Positions 7,167 to 14,187 of a stretch of DNA of 14,187 bases are shown here, piece by piece. The stretch is taken from the NCBI GenBank assembly GCA_002299865.1, contig DBNV01000101.1, positions 11,753-25,939 on the forward strand. Reading direction: 5' to 3'. This DNA is from Desulfonatronaceae bacterium UBA663 (GTDB taxonomy: Bacteria; Desulfobacterota; Desulfovibrionia; Desulfovibrionales; Desulfonatronaceae). The position numbers and the translations under genes were made by a program. Every line of letters starts with the position of its first letter. Position 1 is the stretch's first letter. Under the pieces are notes generated by a model. That model saw only the letters and a program-made list of their open reading frames with translations. It ran no database searches and had not been told where the DNA came from.

Positions 7167-8639
7167 ATGGCTCAGACAAAAAAACGCAAGAAAATGTTCA
7201 TCAGCGTCCTACCCAATGAACAAGTCGAACTTATACTGGCCGAAGACAGCAAAATCACGGACTATTTCATAGAAATACTCCACCAGGCCAAAACCAAGGG
7301 CAACATCTACAAGGGCGTGATCAACAACATTGACACGGCCTTGCAGGCCGCGTTCGTCAATTACGGGGAAAGCCGCAACGGCTTCCTACAGATCGATGAA
7401 ATCCACCCGGAATACTATTTGAAGGAACACGATCCCAATTCGGGCCGCAAGTATCCGCCCATGCAAAAGGTGCTCAAGACCGGTCAGGAACTGCTGGTCC
7501 AAGTGGTCAAGGAGCCCACGGTGAACAAGGGTGCTTTTTTGACCACCTATCTGTCGCTGGCCGGCCGGTTCCTGGTGCTCACCCCCGGCCAGGACCAATT
7601 CGGCGTTTCCCGGAAGATCGAGGACGAAACCGAGCGCAACCGACTCAAGGAAATCCTGCGCGACCAGGAACTGGGCGAAGGCATCGGCCTCATCGCCAGG
7701 ACCAACAGCGAAGGGCAGAGCAAGACCAATCTGCTCAAGGACCTGCAGTACCTGAAACGACTCTGGAAAGACGTGCGCAAGAAAGGTATGAGCGAGATTC
7801 CGCCCGTGCTCATCTATCAGGAAAAGGACCTGGCCTTCAGGGCCGTGCGCGACTACCTGTCCACGGACGTGGCCGAGATCTGGATCGACCACGCTGAAAC
7901 CTCTGAACTGGTCAAGGAGTTCGTGTCCCTGACCTTTCCCCGCCGCCAGAACATGGTCAAGCTGCACCCGGACACCGAACGCACCTTGTGGGAGCGCTTC
8001 AACTTAGAAAAACAACTGGAGCAGCTCTTCAGCCGTGAAGTTGCCCTGCCCAGCGGTGGACGCCTGGTGTTCGACCAGACCGAGGCCCTGATGGCCGTGG
8101 ATGTCAACTCCGGAAAGATCAGCGGCAGCAATTTCAATGAAATGGTCTTTAAGACCAACATGGAGGCGGCCCTGGAAGTCGGTTTGCAGCTCAGGCTGCG
8201 CGACGTCGGAGGTCAGGTGGTTATCGACTTCATTGAAATGCGCGACCCTAAGCACCGCCGCGAAGTGGAAAAAGAGCTGAAAAACGCGCTCAAGGCGGAT
8301 CGGGCCAGGGTGGACGTGGGCCGTTTGTCTAAGTTCGGGCTACTGGAGATGGTCCGCCAGCGCCTGGGCTCCTCGGCCCTGTCCGTGAGCACCGAGCCTT
8401 GCCCGCATTGCAAGGGCTGGGGCCACCGCCGGAACATGGAATGGCGCGCCCTGCAGGCCCTCAAGGACATCTATCGCAAACTCAGGGGCAAGAACTGCCC
8501 CAGCCCCCTGGAATACCGCGTGGATGGGGAACTGGCCCTGTATCTGCTAAACCACAAGCGGATCATGATCAAGGACCTGGAAGAGCGTTTCCAGAACTCC
8601 ATCCTGATTCTGGGAGAGGCCTGCCAAAGTAAAACCTGA
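7167..8639 (+). CDS. rng: Ribonuclease E/G family endoribonuclease
   Basis: A single-strand endoribonuclease that processes rRNA and decays mRNA. At 490 residues it matches RNase G or the catalytic half of RNase E and lacks a long scaffold tail. It has an S1 RNA-binding domain (about 43-135; GNIYKGVINNIDTALQAAFVNYG region) and a 5'-sensor/RNase H-like middle. The DNase I-like catalytic domain has the two metal-binding aspartates at ALMAVDVNSG (Asp312) and VVIDFIEMRD (Asp354). The zinc-link motif CPHCKGWG (412-419) is expected to bridge subunits. The C-terminal small domain runs to the end. The ATG at 7167 has AAGGA 5 bases upstream. Naming it rng rather than a short rne rests on length and the missing C-terminal scaffold. 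A strong terminator follows 55 bases after the stop. Confidence 0.94.
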   Translation: MAQTKKRKKMFISVLPNEQVELILAEDSKITDYFIEILHQAKTKGNIYKGVINNIDTALQAAFVNYGESRNGFLQIDEIHPEYYLKEHDPNSGRKYPPMQKVLKTGQELLVQVVKEPTVNKGAFLTTYLSLAGRFLVLTPGQDQFGVSRKIEDETERNRLKEILRDQELGEGIGLIARTNSEGQSKTNLLKDLQYLKRLWKDVRKKGMSEIPPVLIYQEKDLAFRAVRDYLSTDVAEIWIDHAETSELVKEFVSLTFPRRQNMVKLHPDTERTLWERFNLEKQLEQLFSREVALPSGGRLVFDQTEALMAVDVNSGKISGSNFNEMVFKTNMEAALEVGLQLRLRDVGGQVVIDFIEMRDPKHRREVEKELKNALKADRARVDVGRLSKFGLLEMVRQRLGSSALSVSTEPCPHCKGWGHRRNMEWRALQALKDIYRKLRGKNCPSPLEYRVDGELALYLLNHKRIMIKDLEERFQNSILILGEACQSKT

Positions 8640-8693
8640 CGGCAAGGGGCTGTTGAAGATCCTGCGTTTGGTGCGGCACATCCCATGAAAACT

Positions 8694-8727
8694 ATTCTCG
8701 CCCTATAGCAGATAGCGGGAATTTTTT
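8694..8727 (+). terminator. Rho-independent terminator after the RNase E/G gene
   Basis: The stem pairs 8694-8701 and 8704-8706 with 8712-8722: eleven base pairs including one T-G wobble, a 2-base CC bulge on the left arm and the 5-base loop AGCAG. It runs directly into six T at 8722-8727. Placement 55 bases after the ribonuclease stop and 20 bases before the hemW start suggests it ends the upstream transcript or limits read-through into hemW. Confidence 0.72.
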
Positions 8728-8746
8728 CATTGTCCTAAAAATTTTT

Positions 8747-9883
8747 ATGCTGCTCTACATCCACGTGCCCTTCTGCCGGAGCAAATGCGCCTACTGCTCC
8801 TTTTTCTCCCTGCCCCTGTCCGATGAACTGAGCCTGAACGCCTACGTCAGCCTGCTTGTGGAGGAGATCGCCTTCTGGAACCGCCGCCTGGGCCGGGTTG
8901 CCGTGGACACCGTCTATTTCGGCGGCGGTACGCCCAGTCTGCTCCCCTTAGTCGGGGTGGAGCGAATCATCCACGCCCTGGATGCGGCCTTTTCGCTGCA
9001 ATCCGGGTTGGAATGGAGCATGGAGGCCAATCCGGAGTCCTGCGGGGACCCGGAATATCTGCGCGGGCTGAAATCCTTGGGCGTCAACCGTCTCAGCCTG
9101 GGTCTGCAAAGCCTGGACACCGCCCTGCTGCGCCGCTTGGGCCGCGCTCACGACGCGGCCCAGGGCGTCCGGATCTTTGACCTGGCCCGCTGGGCCGGCT
9201 TTGAGAACATCAACCTGGACCTGATCTGGGGCCAGCCCGGCCAGCGTTTGCGGGGCTGGCTGCAAACCCTGACAAAAGCCCTTGACCTCCAACCCGAACA
9301 TCTGTCCTGCTACGGCCTGAGCCTGGAGCAGGACACGCCCTTGGCCCGCGAGGTCGCCTCCGGCAAGGTAGTCCTTCCTGCTGAGGACGAACAGGCCAAA
9401 ATGTTCCTGCACGGCGCAGAACTCTTGGAATCCAAGGGACGCATCCAGTACGAGATCTCCAATTTCAGCCGCATGGGCTACGCCTGCCTCCACAACCAGG
9501 GTTACTGGGAAGGCCGCGAATACCTGGGATTGGGGGCCGGGGCCGTGTCCACCCTGGGGGAGCGCAGATGGGAAAACCCCAGGGCGCTGCCCGCCTACGC
9601 CCTGCTGGTGCGTTCCGGCCAAGTCGGCGGCCAGGCCCAGGAACTCACCCCTGCCGAGCGGATCAGGGAGTTGGTCATGCTTTCGCTGCGCACCACCCGC
9701 GGGCTGGAACTAAACGCCTACGGCAAACTGAGCGGCCGCTCCTTCCTGCACGAACATGCCCCTCTGATCCAGGTGTTGCGCCAAAACGAGCTGATTCGGA
9801 TCAGCGACGGCCGCCTGCGCCTGTCCAAAACGGGTCTGCTGGTCAGCAACGCCATTCTGGAGCGATTCTTCGCAACAGACTAA
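8747..9883 (+). CDS. hemW: Radical SAM heme chaperone HemW
   Basis: HemW binds heme and delivers it to membrane hemoproteins; it was long annotated as oxygen-independent coproporphyrinogen oxidase. The 378-residue length fits HemW and is shorter than true HemN (about 450). The N-terminus starts at once with LLYIHVPFCRSKCAYC, giving cluster cysteines 10, 14 and 17; HemN carries extra N-terminal residues. YFGGGTPSLL (57-66), MEANPES (92-98), GVNRLSLGLQSL (112-123) and NLDLIWGQPGQ (156-166) are typical. The heme-related HNQGYW motif (249-254) is followed by GLGAGAVS and a C-terminal HemN_C-like domain. The ATG at 8747 is the only usable start in this frame after the stop at 8654. It has no Shine-Dalgarno; the preceding bases are AAAAATTTTT. 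The organism appears to need heme delivery, consistent with cytochrome-based respiration (inference). Confidence 0.94.
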   Translation: MLLYIHVPFCRSKCAYCSFFSLPLSDELSLNAYVSLLVEEIAFWNRRLGRVAVDTVYFGGGTPSLLPLVGVERIIHALDAAFSLQSGLEWSMEANPESCGDPEYLRGLKSLGVNRLSLGLQSLDTALLRRLGRAHDAAQGVRIFDLARWAGFENINLDLIWGQPGQRLRGWLQTLTKALDLQPEHLSCYGLSLEQDTPLAREVASGKVVLPAEDEQAKMFLHGAELLESKGRIQYEISNFSRMGYACLHNQGYWEGREYLGLGAGAVSTLGERRWENPRALPAYALLVRSGQVGGQAQELTPAERIRELVMLSLRTTRGLELNAYGKLSGRSFLHEHAPLIQVLRQNELIRISDGRLRLSKTGLLVSNAILERFFATD

Positions 9884-9887
9884 GAAA

Positions 9888-9934
9888 GCCGCCTAAGGAT
9901 CCCCTTGCCGGGACGGACGTTGGGGGATGGCGGC
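9888..9934 (+). other. GC-rich imperfect hairpin downstream of hemW
   Basis: Outer arms GCCGCC (9888-9893) and GGCGGC (9929-9934) and inner arms ATCCCC (9899-9904) and GGGGAT (9923-9928) make 12 pairs, interrupted by a 5-base bulge TAAGG on the left. It starts 4 bases after the hemW stop. No T run follows, so it is not a classical intrinsic terminator; it could protect the 3' end or assist Rho-dependent ending. Confidence 0.4.
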
Positions 9935-9937
9935 GTA

Positions 9938-9998
9938 TTGACCATGACTTTTGGCGAAATATACGTCATTGACAACGGGGATGGATTTCAGTCAATAT
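9938..9998 (+). promoter_or_regulatory. Candidate promoter region for xseB-ispA-dxs
   Basis: Two sigma-70-like elements lie in the hemW-xseB gap. The first is TTGACC (9938-9943), 16 bases, then TATACG (9960-9965). The second is a perfect TTGACA (9969-9974), 18 bases, then CAATAT (9993-9998). ATGAC (9944-9948) and GTCAT (9965-9969) form an inverted repeat across the first. Position, 17 to 77 bases before xseB, and the fall in G+C content fit a promoter, but neither -10 is strong. Confidence 0.42.
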
Positions 9999-10014
9999 TT
10001 ACTAGGGATTTTGC

Positions 10015-10299
10015 ATGACCGTAAAGAAAAAGAAGCAGGAGCCGGGATTTGACGACAGGCTGGCCGAGCTGCAACGCATCGTGGTCAAGTTGGAAAACGA
10101 GGAATTGCCGCTGGAAGATGGGGTGGCCCTGTTCAAGGAAGGCGTGACCCTGGCCAAGGCCTGCCGCAAGCAGTTGGAAGCGGCCAAGAACGAGGTGATG
10201 GTATCCGTCAAAGGTCTTTTGGAACCCTTTGCTCCGGATGGTCTGGGCCGCGACAAGGACAACAGCGTTGACGATGGAGATGAAGGCCTACCTTTCTGA
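10015..10299 (+). CDS. xseB: Exodeoxyribonuclease VII small subunit
   Basis: XseB is the small helical subunit that joins XseA in the single-strand-specific exonuclease VII used in repair and recombination. The 94-residue protein has the family signature FDDRLAELQRIVVKLENEELPLEDGVALFKEGVTL..C (from about residue 12 to 50), which forms two coiled helices. A charged, Asp-rich tail (about 78-91) follows and overlaps the ispA start. The ATG is preceded by AGGGA with a 6-base spacer. The large subunit gene xseA is not in the window. The xseB-ispA-dxs order is common in Proteobacteria. Identification is secure. Confidence 0.95.
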   Translation: MTVKKKKQEPGFDDRLAELQRIVVKLENEELPLEDGVALFKEGVTLAKACRKQLEAAKNEVMVSVKGLLEPFAPDGLGRDKDNSVDDGDEGLPF

Positions 10300-11155
10300 G
10301 CTGGGCCGGGCCGTTGATGGCTGTCTGGCCGAGTGTCTGCGCAGTCCTGGCGTACCCTTCGCACTTCTGGAGGCCATGGAATACAGCTTGCTGGCCGGGG
10401 GCAAGCGGTTGCGTCCGGCCCTATGTCTGGTCTGGGCCGAATTGTTTGGAGCCCGTCGGGACGACATTTTGCCCGCGGCCGCGGCCCTGGAGTGCATCCA
10501 TACCTATTCCCTGATTCATGACGATCTGCCGGCTATGGACAACGACGACCTGCGCCGGGGCAAACCCTCCTGCCACAAACGATTCGGCGAGGCCCTGGCC
10601 ATCCTGGCCGGGGACGGGCTGCTCACCGAGGCTTTTGGGCTGCTTTTGGCTTCGCGGGCGCCTGCTTCGCAGGTGCTCTTGGCCGGGCAAAAGTTGGTCC
10701 GGGCCGCGGGTGCCGCAGGCATGGTCGGCGGCCAGGTTCTGGATATGCTGTGGACCGGGCAGGGCCGGACTACCATGGACGACCTATCCCGGATGCAGTC
10801 CTTGAAAACAGGGTTGCTGCTTCAAGTGTCTTGCGAATGCGGGGCTATTCTGGCCGGGGCCCCGGAATCGGGTCAACAACAGGCCGCGACTTACGGCCTG
10901 CACATCGGCCGGGCCTTTCAAATCGTCGACGACATTCTGGACGTGGTCGGCGATACCCAGACCCTGGGCAAGCCAGTGGGCAGCGACGAAGACCAAGGCA
11001 AGGTCACCTATCCGTCCTTGATCGGGATCGAACAGAGCCGGAAAGCAGCCGAGGCGCACAGGGACCAGGCGATTCGGGCACTGGACGGGCTCATCGGCCC
11101 CCAGGCCGTTTTTTTGCGACAGTTGGCCGCGTATATCGTTACCAGAGCAGCATAA
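10274..11155 (+). CDS. ispA: Polyprenyl (farnesyl) diphosphate synthase
   Basis: Condenses isopentenyl and dimethylallyl diphosphate to geranyl and then farnesyl diphosphate, the precursor of undecaprenyl carriers and quinone tails. The 293 residues match IspA. Motifs are GGKRLRP (42-48) and the first aspartate-rich motif DDLPAMDNDD (83-92), which has the two-residue spacing typical of type II bacterial FPP synthases. TYSLIH lies just before it, and the second aspartate-rich motif DDILD is at 219-223. The start overlaps xseB by 26 bases. ATG at 10274 and ATG at 10280 are both possible, neither with a good ribosome site, so translation is probably coupled to xseB. A longer frame from TTG at 10229 lacks support. 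Product chain length (C15 versus C20) cannot be proven from sequence alone. Confidence 0.93.
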   Translation: MEMKAYLSELGRAVDGCLAECLRSPGVPFALLEAMEYSLLAGGKRLRPALCLVWAELFGARRDDILPAAAALECIHTYSLIHDDLPAMDNDDLRRGKPSCHKRFGEALAILAGDGLLTEAFGLLLASRAPASQVLLAGQKLVRAAGAAGMVGGQVLDMLWTGQGRTTMDDLSRMQSLKTGLLLQVSCECGAILAGAPESGQQQAATYGLHIGRAFQIVDDILDVVGDTQTLGKPVGSDEDQGKVTYPSLIGIEQSRKAAEAHRDQAIRALDGLIGPQAVFLRQLAAYIVTRAA

Positions 11156-11160
11156 GCACC

Positions 11161-13242
11161 ATGGACAACACCAATTTGACGACTTTGACCCTCTCCAGAG
11201 AGAATATGCATTTACAGCACCAGGAAGATCACACCGGTGTGCCGGCCAAGGTCGAACAGACCCTGGACGGACATGCTCTGTTTTCGGCCATCAATCATCC
11301 CGGCGACGCGGCGGCACTGGACTACGCCCAAATGGAGGCCGTGGCCCAAGAGGTTCGGCGGCTGATTATTGCCACTGTTTCGGTCAACGGCGGGCACCTG
11401 GCCCCCTCTTTGGGCGTGGTGGACTTAACCCTGGCCCTGCTCAAGATTTTCAATCCGGAGCAGGACCGCATCATTTGGGACGTGGGGCATCAGGCCTACG
11501 CCTACAAGATCTTGACCGGGCGGCGAGAGGCTTTCCACACCCTGCGCACCTTGGGCGGAATAAGCGGTTTTCCCAAGCGCGAAGAAAGCCCATACGACCA
11601 TTTCGGTGTGGGCCATTCCAGCACCTCCATTTCTGCGGCCCTGGGCATGGCCATTGCCCGGGATCTGGCCGGGGAGAACCATTCCGTGGTCGCGGTGATC
11701 GGCGACGGCTCCATGACCGCAGGGTTGGCCTATGAAGGGCTGAATCAGGCCGGGGATCTGGGGCTGGACCTGACCGTGGTGCTGAATGACAATGAAATGT
11801 CCATTTCCAAAAACGTGGGCGCCTTGTCTTCGTTCTTGAGTCGCAAGCTTTCCAAGCGCTGGATCCAGCGGTTCAAGCACCAGACGGAAGCCTGGATGCG
11901 CCAGGTGCCGAAGATCGGCGACGACCTTGCCAATTACGCCCGCTTAAGTGAATCCTCCCTGAAGACCTTTTTTACGCCGGGCATGATCTTCGAGGCTTTC
12001 AAGTTCAATTACATCGGCCCGATCAACGGCCACAACCACAAGGAGATGGCCGATGTTTTCCGACAGACCGGGGAATTGCAAGGTCCTGTCCTCGTGCACG
12101 TGCTGACCACCAAGGGCAAGGGTTATGTCCCGGCGGAAAAGAATCCCACCTTTTTCCATGGCGTGGGCTGCTTCGTCCCGGAGACCGGGGAGGTCAAGAA
12201 AATCCCGGACTGTCTGCCGTCCTATACCGAGGTGTTCGGGCGGACTCTGGCTGATCTGGCCGCGCGCAATGACAAGATCGTGGCCATCACTGCGGCCATG
12301 CCCGAGGGCACTGGGCTCAATTATTTCGCCCAAACCTATCCGAAACGCTTTTTCGACGTAGGCATATGCGAACAGCACGCCGTGACCATGGCTGCGGGTC
12401 TGGCCACACGGGGCTATCGGCCGGTGGTGGCCGTGTATTCGACCTTTTTGCAGCGCTCGTACGATCAGATCGTGCACGACGTCTGCCTGCAGAGCCTGCC
12501 GGTGGTCCTGTGTCTGGATCGGGCTGGGCTGGTGGGAGAGGACGGCGCAACCCACCACGGCGCGTTCGATGTTTCCTACCTCAGGCACATCCCCAACCTG
12601 GTGCTCATGGCGCCAAAAGACGAGGCCGAGCTGCAGGCCATGCTGATCACGGCCCTGGAGCACAATGGTCCTGTGGCCATCCGCTATCCGCGGGGGGTGG
12701 GCGTGGGCGCGGCGCTAGCCGACGCGGTCCAGCCGCTGCCCCTAGGCCTGGGCGAGGTGCTCCGCCAGGGCCGGGACGCGGTGGCGATCATCGCCCTGGG
12801 CAGCCGGGTGCATCCGGCCTGGGAGGCGGCCAAGGAGTTGGAGCAGGAAGGTTTGCTGGACGCAACCGTGTTCAATGCCCGGTTTGTCAAGCCCCTGCCG
12901 GAAGACCAGCTCTTAGAGTTGGCGAGGGAGCACCGACATCTGCTGGTCGTGGAGGAGAACGTGGTGGCTGGCGGTTTCGGCTCGGCCGTGCTGGAACTGT
13001 TCGCCCGTAAAGGCGTGCTGGGCCTGTGTCAGGTAGAGTTGCTGGGCCTGCCCGACGCTTTTGTGGAGCATGGACCGCAACGGTTGTTGCGCTCAAGGCT
13101 GGGGCTGGACAAAAACGGGATCAAGAGGACCCTGTGCGGCCTGCTTGGTCACGGTGGCGAGCAAGGCATACATAGATCGGGGCGGGACATGGAAACAATC
13201 CGGGAACAGTGTCCGCCGGGTCAACCATGGCTTCGCATGTAG
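11161..13242 (+). CDS. dxs: 1-deoxy-D-xylulose-5-phosphate synthase
   Basis: Dxs condenses pyruvate and glyceraldehyde 3-phosphate using thiamine diphosphate, the first step of the MEP isoprenoid pathway. The 693 residues are longer than the usual 620-640. Landmarks are GGHLAPSLG (77-85), WDVGHQAYAYKILTGR (106-121), the thiamine motif IGDGSMTAG (180-188) with Asn209, and the second-domain catalytic GICEQHAVTMAAG with Glu404. ATHHGAFD (463-470) and the transketolase C-terminal domain (about 530-655) follow. The invariant His79 sits about 30 residues further in than in E. coli, so the N-terminus is long; an in-frame ATG at 11206 (residue 16) preceded by GAGAGA is a plausible alternative start. 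About 30 C-terminal residues past the conserved domain run into the next gene. The gene lies 5 bases after ispA. A frame open from 10750 overlaps ispA and is not real. Confidence 0.95.
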   Translation: MDNTNLTTLTLSRENMHLQHQEDHTGVPAKVEQTLDGHALFSAINHPGDAAALDYAQMEAVAQEVRRLIIATVSVNGGHLAPSLGVVDLTLALLKIFNPEQDRIIWDVGHQAYAYKILTGRREAFHTLRTLGGISGFPKREESPYDHFGVGHSSTSISAALGMAIARDLAGENHSVVAVIGDGSMTAGLAYEGLNQAGDLGLDLTVVLNDNEMSISKNVGALSSFLSRKLSKRWIQRFKHQTEAWMRQVPKIGDDLANYARLSESSLKTFFTPGMIFEAFKFNYIGPINGHNHKEMADVFRQTGELQGPVLVHVLTTKGKGYVPAEKNPTFFHGVGCFVPETGEVKKIPDCLPSYTEVFGRTLADLAARNDKIVAITAAMPEGTGLNYFAQTYPKRFFDVGICEQHAVTMAAGLATRGYRPVVAVYSTFLQRSYDQIVHDVCLQSLPVVLCLDRAGLVGEDGATHHGAFDVSYLRHIPNLVLMAPKDEAELQAMLITALEHNGPVAIRYPRGVGVGAALADAVQPLPLGLGEVLRQGRDAVAIIALGSRVHPAWEAAKELEQEGLLDATVFNARFVKPLPEDQLLELAREHRHLLVVEENVVAGGFGSAVLELFARKGVLGLCQVELLGLPDAFVEHGPQRLLRSRLGLDKNGIKRTLCGLLGHGGEQGIHRSGRDMETIREQCPPGQPWLRM

Positions 13243-14174
13243 CCCTGCTTTATGATCCGGTCTTTGCCGGGCATGACGCCGGGGCCGGGCATCCGGAAAG
13301 CCCCATGCGCTACACGGCCTTGGTCCGGGCCTTGGAAGACGACCGGGAGACGGCGGGCCTGCTGCGCCTGGGGGTGCGGCAGGCCGCGTTGCGGGAATTG
13401 AAATCCTGCCACGGCAGCGACTATATCGAGCTGGTGCGGCGGCACATCCAGAAAGGCTGTCACAGTCTGGGTTTTCCGGATACCCATGTTAGTCCAGGTT
13501 CATGGGACGCGGCGTTGAACGCGGCGGGAGGGGCCATGGCCGCCGTGGACGCGGTGATGCAGGGTCACGCGCAAAGCGTCTTCTGCGTGGTCCGCCCCCC
13601 CGGACATCACGCCCGGCCCAAACAAGGCATGGGCTTCTGCATCTTCAACAACATCGCCCTGGCCGCAAGGCATGCCCAGGTCGTCCACGGCCTGGAGCGG
13701 GTGCTCATCGTGGACTGGGACGTACACCACGGCAACGGCACCCAGGAAATCTTCTACGAAGACCCTGCGGTCCTCTTTTTCAGCACCCACCAAAGCAACT
13801 GGTACCCATATTCAGGATCCGCCGACGAGACCGGCGACGGTGCCGGAGAGGGCTTCACCATCAACTGCCCCTTTCCTTGCGGGACCGATATCGCTCCGGT
13901 CCGCAAAGCGTTTCTGGAGCGCCTCCTGCCTGCGGCGCGGGATTTCCAGCCCGAACTGGTGCTGATCTCTGCGGGTTTCGACGCCCTGGAGGTCGATCCT
14001 TTGGGCGGATTCCGTCTGCATCCGGAAGACTTTGCCGAGTTGACCGAAATTGTGCTGGAGATTGCCGCGGCCGGTGCCCAGGGCCGGGTGGTGTCCCTGC
14101 TTGAGGGCGGCTACGACCTTGACGGGCTGTGCCGGGCGGCCCTGGCCCATGTGCATGCCCTGATGCACGGATAG
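13227..14174 (+). CDS. Histone deacetylase family zinc amidohydrolase
   Basis: A 315-residue member of the arginase/deacetylase superfamily, which in bacteria removes acetyl groups from lysine side chains, polyamines or other small amides. Family motifs are GHPESPMRY (21-29), RPPGHHA with the His127-His128 catalytic pair (123-129) and FCIFNNIALAA (137-147). The zinc ligands are DWDVHHGNGT (Asp165, His167) and SAGFDALEVDPLG (Asp252). LLEGGYDL carries the transition-state Tyr296. All catalytic residues are present, so it should be active. It resembles class II HDAC-like bacterial proteins more than AcuC, but the substrate cannot be assigned. The ATG at 13227 overlaps dxs by 16 bases; GTG at 13209 is an alternative, and neither has a strong ribosome site. 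Translational coupling to dxs is likely. It appears to be the last gene before the right edge. Confidence 0.92.
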   Translation: MASHVALLYDPVFAGHDAGAGHPESPMRYTALVRALEDDRETAGLLRLGVRQAALRELKSCHGSDYIELVRRHIQKGCHSLGFPDTHVSPGSWDAALNAAGGAMAAVDAVMQGHAQSVFCVVRPPGHHARPKQGMGFCIFNNIALAARHAQVVHGLERVLIVDWDVHHGNGTQEIFYEDPAVLFFSTHQSNWYPYSGSADETGDGAGEGFTINCPFPCGTDIAPVRKAFLERLLPAARDFQPELVLISAGFDALEVDPLGGFRLHPEDFAELTEIVLEIAAAGAQGRVVSLLEGGYDLDGLCRAALAHVHALMHG

Positions 14175-14187
14175 CGGCGGATAGCGG
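14168..14187 (+). repeat. Perfect 10-base tandem duplication at the right edge
   Basis: CGGATAGCGG occurs twice head to tail (14168-14177 and 14178-14187), the first copy spanning the deacetylase stop codon. The array may continue outside the window; only two units can be seen. Confidence 0.6.

Noticed and set aside
8948..9622. A 224-codon minus-strand open frame opposite hemW
   Set aside because: HemW motifs run through the whole plus strand here; the minus-strand frame has no recognisable domain or ribosome site. The same applies to the minus-strand frames at 6067-6900 and 11944-12663.
10750..11160. A 137-codon N-terminal extension of Dxs in the open frame before 11161
   Set aside because: It lies over the conserved second half of ispA, including its second aspartate-rich motif, and reads as low-complexity Arg/Gly/Ser protein. 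No evidence for a fusion.
1..14187. Possible mobile element, defence system, CRISPR array or RNA gene
   Set aside because: No transposase, integrase, Cas-like or toxin-antitoxin motifs, no regularly spaced repeats and no tRNA-like cloverleaf were seen by eye. A tRNAscan, Infernal and HMM search of the window would settle it; any significant hit would overturn this.

Overview
The window is a bacterial chromosomal segment of high G+C content, almost fully coding and made of housekeeping genes in two divergent blocks. Protein style and gene content (a TrmI-type tRNA methyltransferase, HslV with a short propeptide, the xseB-ispA-dxs order, a COG0731-like radical SAM protein) suggest a deltaproteobacterium of the Desulfovibrionales type (Desulfobacterota). 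That placement is an inference from gene content and recognised protein style; no 16S rRNA or other marker here proves it. I see no tRNA, rRNA, CRISPR array, insertion sequence, integrase or phage gene, and no stretch over 300 bases without a gene. The largest gap is the 193-base divergent region at 5955-6147.

Minus-strand block, read from 5954 down to 1: trmI (tRNA m1A58 methyltransferase), aroQ (type II dehydroquinase), efp (elongation factor P), ftsK (DNA translocase), hslV and hslU (ATP-dependent protease). Gaps are short (21 to 92 bases), so this is probably one operon or a few overlapping transcripts. It mixes tRNA and translation functions, the shikimate pathway, chromosome segregation and protein quality control. 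hslU runs off the left edge; only its first 334 codons are here.

Plus-strand block, read from 6148: a radical SAM protein of unknown substrate, an RNase E/G family ribonuclease, a convincing Rho-independent terminator, hemW (radical SAM heme chaperone), then a tight group xseB-ispA-dxs plus a histone-deacetylase-family amidohydrolase. In that group xseB overlaps ispA, ispA and dxs are 5 bases apart, and dxs overlaps the deacetylase gene. Dxs supplies the first MEP-pathway step and IspA builds farnesyl diphosphate from the pathway products. XseB is the small subunit of exonuclease VII; its large subunit is not in the window.

I found no evidence of a previously undescribed system. The points most worth a second look are regulatory or contextual: the terminator directly before a hemW start that lacks a Shine-Dalgarno sequence; a tandem repeat and hairpin in the leader of the ribonuclease gene; palindromes in the divergent control region; the uncharacterised radical SAM protein; and the deacetylase-family gene coupled to dxs.
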